The translations under genes and the position numbers were made by a program. Positions 1 to 13,500 of a DNA stretch of 64,000 bases are shown one piece after another. The stretch lies in contig OZ026598.1 of the NCBI GenBank assembly GCA_964020085.1, positions 15,148,930 to 15,212,929 on the forward strand, in the 5' to 3' direction. Origin of the DNA: Micromussa lordhowensis. Lineage: Eukaryota; Cnidaria; Anthozoa; Scleractinia; Lobophylliidae. Numbering within the stretch: position 1 is the stretch's first letter; every line of letters begins with the position of its first letter. Under the pieces are notes generated by a model, which worked only from the letters and a program-made list of their open reading frames with translations, made no database searches and was not told the DNA's origin.

Positions 1-24
1 AATGGCGGACATAGCTTGTTGGGA

Positions 25-904
25 TCAGGTCAAACCGGTTTTAAGGAGATGATTTAAACGTAACGGAAAACATTTCCTTGGTGCATTGCTGGAATCTATC
101 AAAGTTCTCAGCCGTCTATAAACAAAACGTATCACCTTAGTTAGACATTTCTTCACAAGAACATAAGTTAGAACAACTACCTATTGTTACACTGTCCTAA
201 TCGAAATCATTTGAGCTTTAATTCGCAATTACTCTCGTATTATTTTAATCGTTTTTGAGTTCCTCGAGAGATAAATTTCTCCTTTTGTAGCAAACCTCAG
301 TGAAAGATGTTTCTGTTGGTTTCCGGCCGACAAATCTCTATAAATTTGGCTTCTCCGCGTATCTTGCAGAAGAAAAATTGCTGTGACCTGGATCTTGGCG
401 AGAGTCTTTGCCATAGTTACCTTCTTTCTTTTCTCAGATTCTGGACTTCATCTACTGAACAGTTTTGATTTATATTTTGAATGGCGTGACACTGAAAACC
501 GGCAACAAATGTTCCGCGCCAACTCGCCACGCGACCCTTTTGTTTACACTGTCGCCATGGACACGGTCCACCGATAAGGCAAACTGATCTTTCTTCTCAT
601 AACGGCTGGTCTCATTATATTTTGTAAACGCAATTTAGAATATTAATAAAATAAATCTTGAAAGTTGCTTCTTCTTGCGATAATACTAACAAAAAACTAA
701 AGTCGTGGAACTTTTACAACAAGCCGCTGCCATTGGAGAAGCAGTTTGCGGAGTTGAAATAGTTTATTTTTTTTCCCTTATTCGACATTAGAAAACTATT
801 ATCTTTGTTATTTACCCTTACCTTTCATCGCAGCGATTCTTAGTAAAGTGTCCAATGACATTGCTGACAGCAATGAACGCTAACCAGCAAGTGACGAAAA
901 CCAT
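25..904 (-). CDS. Candidate two-exon secreted peptide, left-array copy: join 822-904, 25-115
   Basis: Minus-strand equivalent of the model at 33451-34330 with identical geometry: exon 1 of 83 coding nt (904 down to 822), 706-nt intron (821 down to 116), exon 2 of 91 nt (115 down to 25). Donor GTAAGGG and acceptor TTTATAG are intact. Further copies lie every 1438 bp through the left array, for example with exon-1 ATG at plus coordinates near 2342 and 3780. The copy near 2298 changes Asn15 to Thr and those near 22151 and 23589 change Val16 to Ala. Confidence 0.28.
339..655 (+). other. Possible short antisense transcription unit (reference copy)
   Basis: On the strand opposite to the main promoter: TATAAAT at 339-345, then two overlapping AATAAA hexamers at 645-650 and 650-655, so a transcript of roughly 370 to 670 is conceivable. 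The 64-codon frame over 383-577 begins with GTG, not ATG. The first usable ATG in that frame encodes only 22 residues, ending DTVHR. Signals recur in each unit except that three left-array units lack the TATA-like box through the 92-bp deletion. The transcript would end tail-to-tail with the sense transcript. Evidence is weak. Confidence 0.2.
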
Positions 905-1303
905 TTTCTGTGTTGACAGCCGAAACTCCAGCCACAACGGAAAACCTGAATTTGTTCTGAAGACTAAAGTGACTGTGTCATAATAAACGTTGCGATCTTG
1001 CGCGCGCGATAGAATGTGGTGTTGCTAGTTTGATTGTGGAGAACATTTTATAGAAGAGGCCAGAAGAAGGGGAAAACTATAGCGGAAGAAGCTGAGGACT
1101 CAACGATGTCGCTGTCCATTTGGCATGAAAGTCTTGCACGCTTTCTACCCATTATGAACCTGCATTCACATTCAGATGCAGGCCATGTAGGTACATGTGA
1201 AGGAAATTGAGAGAGAGAATACTGTTAAACATGTATTGTTTTAAGAGTTTTATTATTGAATATTGCATGAGTTTTTAAGAGAGATGTGTGTGTTGTATTG
1301 GAG

Positions 1304-1479
1304 TGAACGTACCGCCCAACCATCCGGGTGATATCGCGCTTATATAGAGAAAGAACAAAGACTTGTCTGAGAACCAATGAGGGTGCACTGTCAAACCGGT
1401 CAGACTGGGTTCGAGACCGGTTGGATTTGATGATTCAAAATGGCGGACATAGCTTGTTGGGATCAGGTCAAACCGGTTT
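1304..1479 (-). promoter_or_regulatory. Reference copy of the unit promoter (left array)
   Basis: Minus-strand counterpart of the promoter at 32876-33051. On plus coordinates: AAACCGGTTT 1470-1479, AAAATGGCGG (inverse of the YY1-like site) near 1437-1446, CCAAT 1374-1378, CTTATATA 1339-1346, Inr-like region near 1304. Transcription would run toward lower coordinates, away from the N gap and away from the right array. Confidence 0.58.
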
Positions 1480-4400
1480 TAAGGAGATGATTTAAACGTA
1501 ACGGAAAACATTTCCTTGGTGCATTGCTGGAATCTATCAAAGTTCTCAGCCGTCTATAAACAAAACGTATCACCTTAGTTAGACATTTCTTCACAAGAAC
1601 ATAAGTTAGAACAACTACCTATTGTTACACTGTCCTAATCGAAATCATTTGAGCTTTAATTCGCAATTACTCTCGTATTATTTTAATCGTTTTTGAGTTC
1701 CTCGAGAGATAAATTTCTCCTTTTGTAGCAAACCTCAGTGAAAGATGTTTCTGTTGGTTTCCGGCCGACAAATCTCTATAAATTTGGCTTCTCCGCGTAT
1801 CTTGCAGAAGAAAAATTGCTGTGACCTGGATCTTGGCGAGAGTCTTTGCCATAGTTACCTTCTTTCTTTTCTCAGATTCTGGACTTCATCTACTGAACAG
1901 TTTTGATTTATATTTTGAATGGCGTGACACTGAAAACCGGCAACAAATGTTCCGCGCCAACTCGCCACGCGACCCTTTTGTTTACACTGTCGCCATGGAC
2001 ACGGTCCACCGATAAGGCAAACTGATCTTTCTTCTCATAACGGCTGGTCTCATTATATTTTGTAAACGCAATTTAGAATATTAATAAAATAAATCTTGAA
2101 AGTTGCTTCTTCTTGCGATAATACTAACAAAAAACTAAAGTCGTGGAACTTTTACAACAAGCCGCTGCCATTGGAGAAGCAGTTTGCGGAGTTGAAATAG
2201 TTTATTTTTTTTCCCTCATTCGACATTAGAAAACTATTATCTTTGTTATTTACCCTTACCTTTCATCGCAGCGATTCTTAGTAAAGTGTCCAATGACAGT
2301 GCTGACAGCAATGAACGCTAACCAGCAAGTGACGAAAACCATTTTCTGTGTTGACAGCCGAAACTCCAGCCACAACGGAAAACCTGAATTTGTTCTGAAG
2401 ACTAAAGTGACTGTGTCATAATAAACGTTGCGATCTTGCGCGCGCGATAGAATGTGGTGTTGCTAGTTTGATTGTGGAGAACATTTTATAGAAGAGGCCA
2501 GAAGAAGGGGAAAACTATAGCGGAAGAAGCTGAGGACTCAAAGATGTCGCTGTCCATTTGGCATGAAAGTCTTGCACGCTTTCTACCCATTATGAACCTG
2601 CATTCACATTCAGATGCAGGCCATGTAGGTACATGTGAAGGAAATTGAGAGAGAGAATACTGTTAAACATGTATTGTTTTAAGAGTTTTATTATTGAATA
2701 TTGCATGAGTTTTTAAGAGAGATGTGTGTGTTGTATTGGAGTGAACGTACCGCCCAACCATCCGGGTGATATCGCGCTTATATAGAGAAAGAACAAAGAC
2801 TTGTCTGAGAACCAATGAGGGTGCACTGTCAAACCGGTCAGACTGGGTTCGAGACCGGCTGGATTTGATGATTCAAAATGGCGGACATAGCTTGTTGGGA
2901 TCAGGTCAAACCGGTTTTAAGGAGATGATTTAAACGTAACGGAAAACATTTCCTTGGTGCATTGCTGGAATCTATCAAAGTTCTCAGCCGTCTATAAACA
3001 AAACGTATCACCTTAGTTAGACATTTCTTCACAAGAACATAAGTTAGAACAACTACCTATTGTTACACTGTCCTAATCGAAATCATTTGAGCTTTAATTC
3101 GCAATTACTCTCGTATTATTTTAATCGTTTTTGAGTTCCTCGAGAGATAAATTTCTCCTTTTGTAGCAAACCTCAGTGAAAGATGTTTCTGTTGGTTTCC
3201 GGCCGACAAATCTCTATAAATTTGGCTTCTCCGCGTATCTTGCAGAAGAAAAATTGCTGTGACCTGGATCTTGGCGAGAGTCTTTGCCATAGTTACCTTC
3301 TTTCTTTTCTCAGATTCTGGACTTCATCTACTGAACAGTTTTGATTTATATTTTGAATGGCGTGACACTGAAAACCGGCAACAAATGTTCCGCGCCAACT
3401 CGCCACGCGACCCTTTTGTTTACACTGTCGCCATGGACACGGTCCACCGATAAGGCAAACTGATCTTTCTTCTCATAACGGCTGGTCTCATTATATTTTG
3501 TAAACGCAATTTAGAATATTAATAAAATAAATCTTGAAAGTTGCTTCTTCTTGCGATAATACTAACAAAAAACTAAAGTCGTGGAACTTTTACAACAAGC
3601 CGCTGCCATTGGAGAAGCAGTTTGCGGAGTTGAAATAGTTTATTTTTTTTCCCTTATTCGACATTAGAAAACTATTATCTTTGTTATTTACCCTTACCTT
3701 TCATCGCAGCGATTCTTAGTAAAGTGTCCAATGACATTGCTGACAGCAATGAACGCTAACCAGCAAGTGACGAAAACCATTTTCTGTGTTGACAGCCGAA
3801 ACTCCAGCCACAACGGAAAACCTGAATTTGTTCTGAAGACTAAAGTGACTGTGTCATAATAAACGTTGCGATCTTGCGCGCGCGATAGAATGTGGTGTTG
3901 CTAGTTTGATTGTGGAGAACATTTTATAGAAGAGGCCAGAAGAAGGGGAAAACTATAGCGGAAGAAGCTGAGGACTCAACGGTTTCGCTGTCCATTTGGC
4001 ATGAAAGTCTTGCACGCTTTCTACCCATTATGAACCTGCATTCACATTCAGATGCAGGCCATGTAGGTACATGTGAAGGAAATTGAGAGAGAGAATACTG
4101 TTAAACATGTATTGTTTTAAGAGTTTTATTATTGAATATTGCATGAGTTTTTAAGAGAGATGTGTGTGTTGTATTGGAGTGAACGTACCGCCCAACCATC
4201 CGGGTGATATCGCGCTTATATAGAGAAAGAACAAAGACTTGTCTGAGAACCAATGAGGGTGCACTGTCAAACCGGTCAGACTGGGTTCGAGACCGGCTGG
4301 ATTTGATGATTCAAAATGGCGGACATAGCTTGTTGGGATCAGGTCAAACCGGTTTTAAGGAGATGATTTAAACGTAACGGAAAACATTTCCTTGGTGCAT

Positions 4401-7400
4401 TGCTGGAATCTATCAAAGTTCTCAGCCGTCTATAAACAAAACGTATCACCTTAGTTAGACATTTCTTCACAAGAACATAAGTTAGAACAACTACCTATTG
4501 TTACACTGTCCTAATCGAAATCATTTGAGCTTTAATTCGCAATTACTCTCGTATTATTTTAATCGTTTTTGAGTTCCTCGAGAGATAAATTTCTCCTTTT
4601 GTAGCAAACCTCAGTGAAAGATGTTTCTGTTGGTTTCCGGCCGACAAATCTCTATAAATTTGGCTTCTCCGCGTATCTTGCAGAAGAAAAATTGCTGTGA
4701 CCTGGATCTTGGCGAGAGTCTTTGCCATAGTTACCTTCTTTCTTTTCTCAGATTCTGGACGTCATCTACTGAACAGTTTTGATTTATATTTTGAATGGCG
4801 TGACACTGAAAACCGGCAACAAATGTTCCGCGCCAACTCGCCACGCGACCCTTTTGTTTACACTGTCGCCATGGACACGGTCCACCGATAAGGCAAACTG
4901 ATCTTTCTTCTCATAACGGCTGGTCTCATTATATTTTGTAAACGCAATTTAGAATATTAATAAAATAAATCTTGAAAGTTGCTTCTTCTTGCGATAATAC
5001 TAACAAAAAACTAAAGTCGTGGAACTTTTACAACAAGCCGCTGCCATTGGAGAAGCAGTTTGCGGAGTTGAAATAGTTTATTTTTTTTCCCTCATTCGAC
5101 ATTAGAAAACTATTATCTTTGTTATTTACCCTTACCTTTCATCGCAGCGATTCTTAGTAAAGTGTCCAATGACATTGCTGACAGCAATGAACGCTAACCA
5201 GCAAGTGACGAAAACCATTTTCTGTGTTGACAGCCGAAACTCCAGCCACAACGGAAAACCTGAATTTGTTCTGAAGACTAAAGTGACTGTGTCATAATAA
5301 ACGTTGCGATCTTGCGCGCGCGATAGAATGTGGTGTTGCTAGTTTGATTGTGGAGAACATTTTATAGAAGAGGCCAGAAGAAGGGGAAAACTATAGCGGA
5401 AGAAGCTGAGGACTCAAAGATGTCGCTGTCCATTTGGCATGAAAGTCTTGCACGCTTTCTACCCATTATGAACCTGCATTCACATTCAGATGCAGGCCAT
5501 GTAGGTACATGTGAAGGAAATTGAGAGAGAGAATACTGTTAAACATGTATTGTTTTAAGAGTTTTATTATTGAATATTGCATGAGTTTTTAAGAGAGATG
5601 TGTGTGTTGTATTGGAGTGAACGTACCGCCCAACCATCCGGGTGATATCGCGCTTATATAGAGAAAGAACAAAGACTTGTCTGAGAACCAATGAGGGTGC
5701 ACTGTCAAACCGGTCAGACTGGGTTCGAGACCGGCTGGATTTGATGATTCAAAATGGCGGACATAGCTTGTTGGGATCAGGTCAAACCGGTTTTAAGGAG
5801 ATGATTTAAACGTAACGGAAAACATTTCCTTGGTGCATTGCTGGAATCTATCAAAGTTCTCAGCCGTCTATAAACAAAACGTATCACCTTAGTTAGACAT
5901 TTCTTCACAAGAACATAAGTTAGAACAACTACCTATTGTTACACTGTCCTAATCGAAATCATTTGAGCTTTAATTCGCAATTACTCTCGTATTATTTTAA
6001 TCGTTTTTGAGTTCCTCGAGAGATAAATTTCTCCTTTTGTAGCAAACCTCAGTGAAAGATGTTTCTGTTGGTTTCCGGCCGACAAATCTCTATAAATTTG
6101 GCTTCTCCGCGTATCTTGCAGAAGAAAAATTGCTGTGACCTGGATCTTGGCGAGAGTCTTTGCCATAGTTACCTTCTTTCTTTTCTCAGATTCTGGACGT
6201 CATCTACTGAACAGTTTTGATTTATATTTTGAATGGCGTGACACTGAAAACCGGCAACAAATGTTCCGCGCCAACTCGCCACGCGACCCTTTTGTTTACA
6301 CTGTCGCCATGGACACGGTCCACCGATAAGGCAAACTGATCTTTCTTCTCATAACGGCTGGTCTCATTATATTTTGTAAACGCAATTTAGAATATTAATA
6401 AAATAAATCTTGAAAGTTGCTTCTTCTTGCGATAATACTAACAAAAAACTAAAGTCGTGGAACTTTTACAACAAGCCGCTGCCATTGGAGAAGCAGTTTG
6501 CGGAGTTGAAATAGTTTATTTTTTTTCCCTTATTCGACATTAGAAAACTATTATCTTTGTTATTTACCCTTACCTTTCATCGCAGCGATTCTTAGTAAAG
6601 TGTCCAATGACATTGCTGACAGCAATGAACGCTAACCAGCAAGTGACGAAAACCATTTTCTGTGTTGACAGCCGAAACTCCAGCCACAACGGAAAACCTG
6701 AATTTGTTCTGAAGACTAAAGTGACTGTGTCATAATAAACGTTGCGATCTTGCGCGCGCGATAGAATGTGGTGTTGCTAGTTTGATTGTGGAGAACATTT
6801 TATAGAAGAGGCCAGAAGAAGGGGAAAACTATAGCGGAAGAAGCTGAGGACTCAACGATGTCGCTGTCCATTTGGCATGAAAGTCTTGCACGCTTTCTAC
6901 CCATTATGAACCTGCATTCACATTCAGATGCAGGCCATGTAGGTACATGTGAAGGAAATTGAGAGAGAGAATACTGTTAAACATGTATTGTTTTAAGAGT
7001 TTTATTATTGAATATTGCATGAGTTTTTAAGAGAGATGTGTGTGTTGTATTGGAGTGAACGTACCGCCCAACCATCCGGGTGATATCGCGCTTATATAGA
7101 GAAAGAACAAAGACTTGTCTGAGAACCAATGAGGGTGCACTGTCAAACCGGTCAGACTGGGTTCGAGACCGGTTGGATTTGATGATTCAAAATGGCGGAC
7201 ATAGCTTGTTGGGATCAGGTCAAACCGGTTTTAAGGAGATGATTTAAACGTAACGGAAAACATTTCCTTGGTGCATTGCTGGAATCTATCAAAGTTCTCA
7301 GCCGTCTATAAACAAAACGTATCACCTTAGTTAGACATTTCTTCACAAGAACATAAGTTAGAACAACTACCTATTGTTACACTGTCCTAATCGAAATCAT

Positions 7401-9205
7401 TTGAGCTTTAATTCGCAATTACTCTCGTATTATTTTAATCGTTTTTGAGTTCCTCGAGAGATAAATTTCTCCTTTTGTAGCAAACCTCAGTGAAAGATGT
7501 TTCTGTTGGTTTCCGGCCGACAAATCTCTATAAATTTGGCTTCTCCGCGTATCTTGCAGAAGAAAAATTGCTGTGACCTGGATCTTGGCGAGAGTCTTTG
7601 CCATAGTTACCTTCTTTCTTTTCTCAGATTCTGGACTTCATCTACTGAACAGTTTTGATTTATATTTTGAATGGCGTGACACTGAAAACCGGCAACAAAT
7701 GTTCCGCGCCAACTCGCCACGCGACCCTTTTGTTTACACTGTCGCCATGGACACGGTCCACCGATAAGGCAAACTGATCTTTCTTCTCATAACGGCTGGT
7801 CTCATTATGTTTTGTAAACGCAATTTAGAATATTAATAAAATAAATCTTGAAAGTTGCTTCTTCTTGCGATAATACTAACAAAAAACTAAAGTCGTGGAA
7901 CTTTTACAACAAGCCGCTGCCATTGGAGAAGCAGTTTGCGGAGTTGAAATAGTTTATTTTTTTTCCCTCATTCGACATTAGAAAACTATTATCTTTGTTA
8001 TTTACCCTTACCTTTCATCGCAGCGATTCTTAGTAAAGTGTCCAATGACATTGCTGACAGCAATGAACGCTAACCAGCAAGTGACGAAAACCATTTTCTG
8101 TGTTGACAGCCGAAACTCCAGCCACAACGGAAAACCTGAATTTGTTCTGAAGACTAAAGTGACTGTGTCATAATAAACGTTGCGATCTTGCGCGCGCGAT
8201 AGAATGTGGTGTTGCTAGTTTGATTGTGAAGAACATTTTATAGAAGAGGCCAGAAGAAGGGGAAAACTATAGCGGAAGAAGCTGAGGACTCAAAGATGTC
8301 GCTGTCCATTTGGCATGAAAGTCTTGCACGCTTTCTACCCATTATGAACCTGCATTCACATTCAGATGCAGGCCATGTAGGTACATGTGAAGGAAATTGA
8401 GAGAGAGAATACTGTTAAACATGTATTGTTTTAAGAGTTTTATTATTGAATATTGCATGAGTTTTTAAGAGAGATGTGTGTGTTGTATTGGAGTGAACGT
8501 ACCGCCAAACCATCCGGGTGATATCGCGCTTATATAGAGAAAGAACAAAGACTTGTCTGAGAACCAATGAGGGTGCACTGTCAAACCGGTCAGACTGGGT
8601 TCGAGACCGGTTGGATTTGATGATTCAAAATGGCGGACATAGCTTGTTGGGATCAGGTCAAACCGGTTTTAAGGAGATGATTTAAACGTAACGGAAAACA
8701 TTTCCTTGGTGCATTGCTGGAATCTATCAAAGTTCTCAGCCGTCTATAAACAAAACGTATCACCTTAGTTAGACATTTCTTCACAAGAACATAAGTTAGA
8801 ACAACTACCTATTGTTACACTGTCCTAATCGAAATCATTTGAGCTTTAATTCGCAATTACTCTCGTATTATTTTAATCGTTTTTGAGTTCCTCGAGAGAT
8901 AAATTTCTCCTTTTGTAGCAAACCTCAGTGAAAGATGTTTCTGTTGGTTTCCGGCCGACAAATCTCTATAAATTTGGCTTCTCCGCGTATCTTGCAGAAG
9001 AAAAATTGCTGTGACCTGGATCTTGGCGAGAGTCTTTGCCATAGTTACCTTCTTTCTTTTCTCAGATTCTGGACTTCATCTACTGAACAGTTTTGATTTA
9101 TATTTTGAATGGCGTGACACTGAAAACCGGCAACAAATGTTCCGCGCCAACTCGCCACGCGACCCTTTTGTTTACACTGTCGCCATGGACACGGTCCACC
9201 GATAA

Positions 9206-10552
9206 GGCAAACTGATCTTTCTTCTCATAACGGCTGGTCTCATTATGTTTTGTAAACGCAATTTAGAATATTAATAAAATAAATCTTGAAAGTTGCTTCT
9301 TCTTGCGATAATACTAACAAAAAACTAAAGTCGTGGAACTTTTACAACAAGCCGCTTCCATTGGAGAAGCAGTTTGCGGAGTTGAAATAGTTTATTTTTT
9401 TTTCCCTCATTCGACATTAGAAAACTATTATCTTTGTTATTTACCCTTACCTTTCATCGCAGCGATTCTTAGTAAAGTGTCCAATGACATTGCTGACAGC
9501 AATGAACGCTAACCAGCACGTGACGAAAACCATTTTCTGTGTTGACAGCCGAAACTCCAGCCACAACGGAAAACCTGAATTTGTTCTGAAGACTAAATTG
9601 ACTGTGTCATAATAAACATTGCGATCTTGCGCGCGCGATAGAATGTGGTGTTGCTAGTTTGATTGTGGAGAACATTTTATAGAAGAGGCCAGAAGAAGGG
9701 GAAAACTATAGCGGAAGAAGCTGAGGACTCAAAGATGTCGCTGTCCATTTGGCATGAAAGTCTTGCACGCTTTCTACCCATTATGAACCTGCATTCACAT
9801 TCAGATGCAGGCCATGTAGGTACATGTGAAGGAAATTGAGAGAGAGAATACTGTTAAACATGTATTGTTTTAAGAGTTTTATTATTGAATATTGCATGAG
9901 TTTTTAAGAGAGATGTGTGTGTTGTATTGGAGTGAACGTACCGCCCAACCATCCGGGTGATATCGCGCTTATATAGAGAAAGAACAAAGACTTGTCTGAG
10001 AACCAATGAGGGTGCACTGTCAAACCGGTCAGACTGGGTTCGAGACCGGTTGGATTTGATGATTCAAAATGGCGGACATAGCTTGTTGGGATCAGGTCAA
10101 ACCGGTTTTAAGGAGATGATTTAAACGTAACGGAAAACATTTCCTTGGTGCATTGCTGGAATCTATCAAAGTTCTCAGCCGTCTATAAACAAAACGTATC
10201 ACCTTAGTTAGACATTTCTTCACAAGAACATAAGTTAGAACAACTACCTATTGTTACACTGTCCTAATCGAAATCATCTGAGCTTTAATTCGCAATTACT
10301 CTCGTATTATTTTGATCGTTTTTGAGTTCCTCGAGAGATAAATTTCTCCTTTTGTAGCAAACCTCAGTGAAAGATGTTTCTGTTGGTTTCCTTACCTTCT
10401 TTCTTTTCTCAGATTCTGGACGTCATCTACTGAACAGTTTTGATTTATATTTTGAATGGCGTGACACTGAAAACCGGCAACAAATGTTCCGCGCCAACTC
10501 GCCACGCGACCCTTTTGTTTACACTGTCGCCATGGACACGGTCCACCGATAA
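9206..10552. repeat. Higher-order block copy A
   Basis: This unit shares at least six private differences with 14867-16212 (GCACGTGACG near 9520, AAATTGACTG near 9597, AACATTGCG near 9620, CATCTGAG, TTTTGATCG and the 92-bp deletion). The two are four units apart (5660 bp). It has one extra T in the T-run near 9398. Confidence 0.85.
10370..10410. repeat. 92-bp deletion junction, unit copy 1
   Basis: Junction GTTTCC|TTACC at 10391/10392. The 92 bp removed in other units run from GGCCGACAAA to GCCATAG, taking away the start of the 61-codon frame and the antisense TATAAAT. No intron borders match the deletion. The unit also carries the linked variants CATCTGAG near 10275 and TTTTGATCG near 10311. 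Confidence 0.9.
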
Positions 10553-13500
10553 GGCAAACTGATCTTTCTTCTCATAACGGCTGGTCTCATTATATTTTGT
10601 AAACGCAATTTAGAATATTAATAAAATAAATCTTGAAAGTTGCTTCTTCTTGCGATAATACTAACAAAAAACTAAAGTCGTGGAACTTTTACAACAAGCC
10701 GCTGCCATTGGAGAAGCAGTTTGCGGAGTTGAAATAGTTTATTTTTTTTCCCTTATTCGACATTAGAAAACTATTATCTTTGTTATTTACCCTTACCTTT
10801 CATCGCAGCGATTCTTAGTAAAGTGTCCAATGACATTGCTGACAGCAATGAACGCTAACCAGCAAGTGACGAAAACCATTTTCTGTGTTGACAGCCGAAA
10901 CTCCAGCCACAACGGAAAACCTGAATTTGTTCTGAAGACTAAAGTGACTGTGTCATAATAAACGTTGCGATCTTGCGCGCGCGATAGAATGTGGTGTTGC
11001 TAGTTTGATTGTGGAGAACATTTTATAGAAGAGGCCAGAAGAAGGGGAAAACTATAGCGGAAGAAGCTGAGGACTCAACGATGTCGCTGTCCATTTGGCA
11101 TGAAAGTCTTGCACGCTTTCTACCCATTATGAACCTGCATTCACATTCAGATGCAGGCCATGTAGGTACATGTGAAGGAAATTGAGAGAGAGAATACTGT
11201 TAAACATGTATTGTTTTAAGAGTTTTATTATTGAATATTGCATGAGTTTTTAAGAGAGATGTGTGTGTTGTATTGGAGTGAACGTACCGCCCAACCATCC
11301 GGGTGATATCGCGCTTATATAGAGAAAGAACAAAGACTTGTCTGAGAACCAATGAGGGTGCACTGTCAAACCGGTCAGACTGGGTTCGAGACCGGTTGGA
11401 TTTGATGATTCAAAATGGCGGACATAGCTTGTTGGGATCAGGTCAAACCGGTTTTAAGGAGATGATTTAAACGTAACGGAAAACATTTCCTTGGTGCATT
11501 GCTGGAATCTATCAAAGTTCTCAGCCGTCTATAAACAAAACGTATCACCTTAGTTAGACATTTCTTCACAAGAACATAAGTTAGAACAACTACCTATTGT
11601 TACACGGTCCTAATCGAAATCATTTGAGCTTTAATTCGCAATTACTCTCGTATTATTTTAATCGTTTTTGAGTTCCTCGAGAGATAAATTTCTCCTTTTG
11701 TAGCAAACCTCAGTGAAAGATGTTTCTGTTGGTTTCCGGCCGACAAATCTCTATAAATTTGGCTTCTCCGCGTATCTTGCAGAAGAAAAATTGCTGTGAC
11801 CTGGATCTTGGCGAGAGTCTTTGCCATAGTTACCTTCTTTCTTTTCTCAGATTCTGGACGTCATCTACTGAACAGTTTTGATTTATATTTTGAATGGCGT
11901 GACACTGAAAACCGGCAACAAATGTTCCGCGCCAACTCGCCACGCGACCCTTTTGTTTACACTGTCGCCATGGACACGGTCCACCGATAAGGCAAACTGA
12001 TCTTTCTTCTCATAACGGCTGGTCTCATTATATTTTGTAAACGCAATTTAGAATATTAATAAAATAAATCTTGAAAGTTGCTTCTTCTTGCGATAATACT
12101 AACAAAAAACTAAAGTCGTGGAACTTTTACAACAAGCCGCTGCCATTGGAGAAGCAGTTTGCGGAGTTGAAATAGTTTATTTTTTTTCCCTTATTCGACA
12201 TTAGAAAACTATTATCTTTGTTATTTACCCTTACCTTTCATCGCAGCGATTCTTAGTAAAGTGTCCAATGACATTGCTGACAGCAATGAACGCTAACCAG
12301 CAAGTGACGAAAACCATTTTCTGTGTTGACAGCCGAAACTCCAGCCACAACGGAAAACCTGAATTTGTTCTGAAGACTAAAGTGACTGTGTCATAATAAA
12401 CGTTGCGATCTTGCGCGCGCGATAGAATGTGGTGTTGCTAGTTTGATTGTGGAGAACATTTTATAGAAGAGGCCAGAAGAAGGGGAAAACTATAGCGGAA
12501 GAAGCTGAGGACTCAACGATGTCGCTGTCCATTTGGCATGAAAGTCTTGCACGCTTTCTACCCATTATGAACCTGCATTCACATTCAGATGCAGGCCATG
12601 TAGGTACATGTGAAGGAAATTGAGAGAGAGAATACTGTTAAACATGTATTGTTTTAAGAGTTTTATTATTGAATATTGCATGAGTTTTTAAGAGAGATGT
12701 GTGTGTTGTATTGGAGTGAACGTACCGCCCAACCATCCGGGTGATATCGCGCTTATATAGAGAAAGAACAAAGACTTGTCTGAGAACCAATGAGGGTGCA
12801 CTGTCAAACCGGTCAGACTGGGTTCGAGACCGGTTGGATTTGATGATTCAAAATGGCGGACATAGCTTGTTGGGATCAGGTCAAACCGGTTTTAAGGAGA
12901 TGATTTAAACGTAACGGAAAACATTTCCTTGGTGCATTGCTGGAATCTATCAAAGTTCTCAGCCGTCTATAAACAAAACGTATCACCTTAGTTAGACATT
13001 TCTTCACAAGAACATAAGTTAGAACAACTACCTATTGTTACACGGTCCTAATCGAAATCATTTGAGCTTTAATTCGCAATTACTCTCGTATTATTTTAAT
13101 CGTTTTTGAGTTCCTCGAGAGATAAATTTCTCCTTTTGTAGCAAACCTCAGTGAAAGATGTTTCTGTTGGTTTCCGGCCGACAAATCTCTATAAATTTGG
13201 CTTCTCCGCGTATCTTGCAGAAGAAAAATTGCTGTGACCTGGATCTTGGCGAGAGTCTTTGCCATAGTTACCTTCTTTCTTTTCTCAGATTCTGGACGTC
13301 ATCTACTGAACAGTTTTGATTTATATTTTGAATGGCGTGACACTGAAAACCGGCAACAAATGTTCCGCGCCAACTCGCCACGCGACCCTTTTGTTTACAC
13401 TGTCGCCATGGACACGGTCCACCGATAAGGCAAACTGATCTTTCTTCTCATAACGGCTGGTCTCATTATATTTTGTAAACGCAATTTAGAATATTAATAA

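Noticed and set aside
383..577. 64-codon frame repeated in nearly every unit (starts read as MTWIL...)
   Set aside because: Its first codon is GTG, not ATG, and the frame is altered by a one-base loss or the 92-bp deletion in several units. Repetition only reflects the tandem array. Kept only as part of a weak antisense transcript idea.
1385..1430. tRNA B-box-like GGTTCGAGACC within the unit (possible Pol III element or SINE)
   Set aside because: No matching A box at the right distance, no tRNA fold and no T-run terminator. The match is part of the ACCGGT inverted pair of the Pol II promoter.
10370..10410. 92-bp deletion as a retrocopied intron loss
   Set aside because: Borders are GG...AG on one strand and CT...CC on the other, not GT-AG, and the junction cannot be shifted to make them so.
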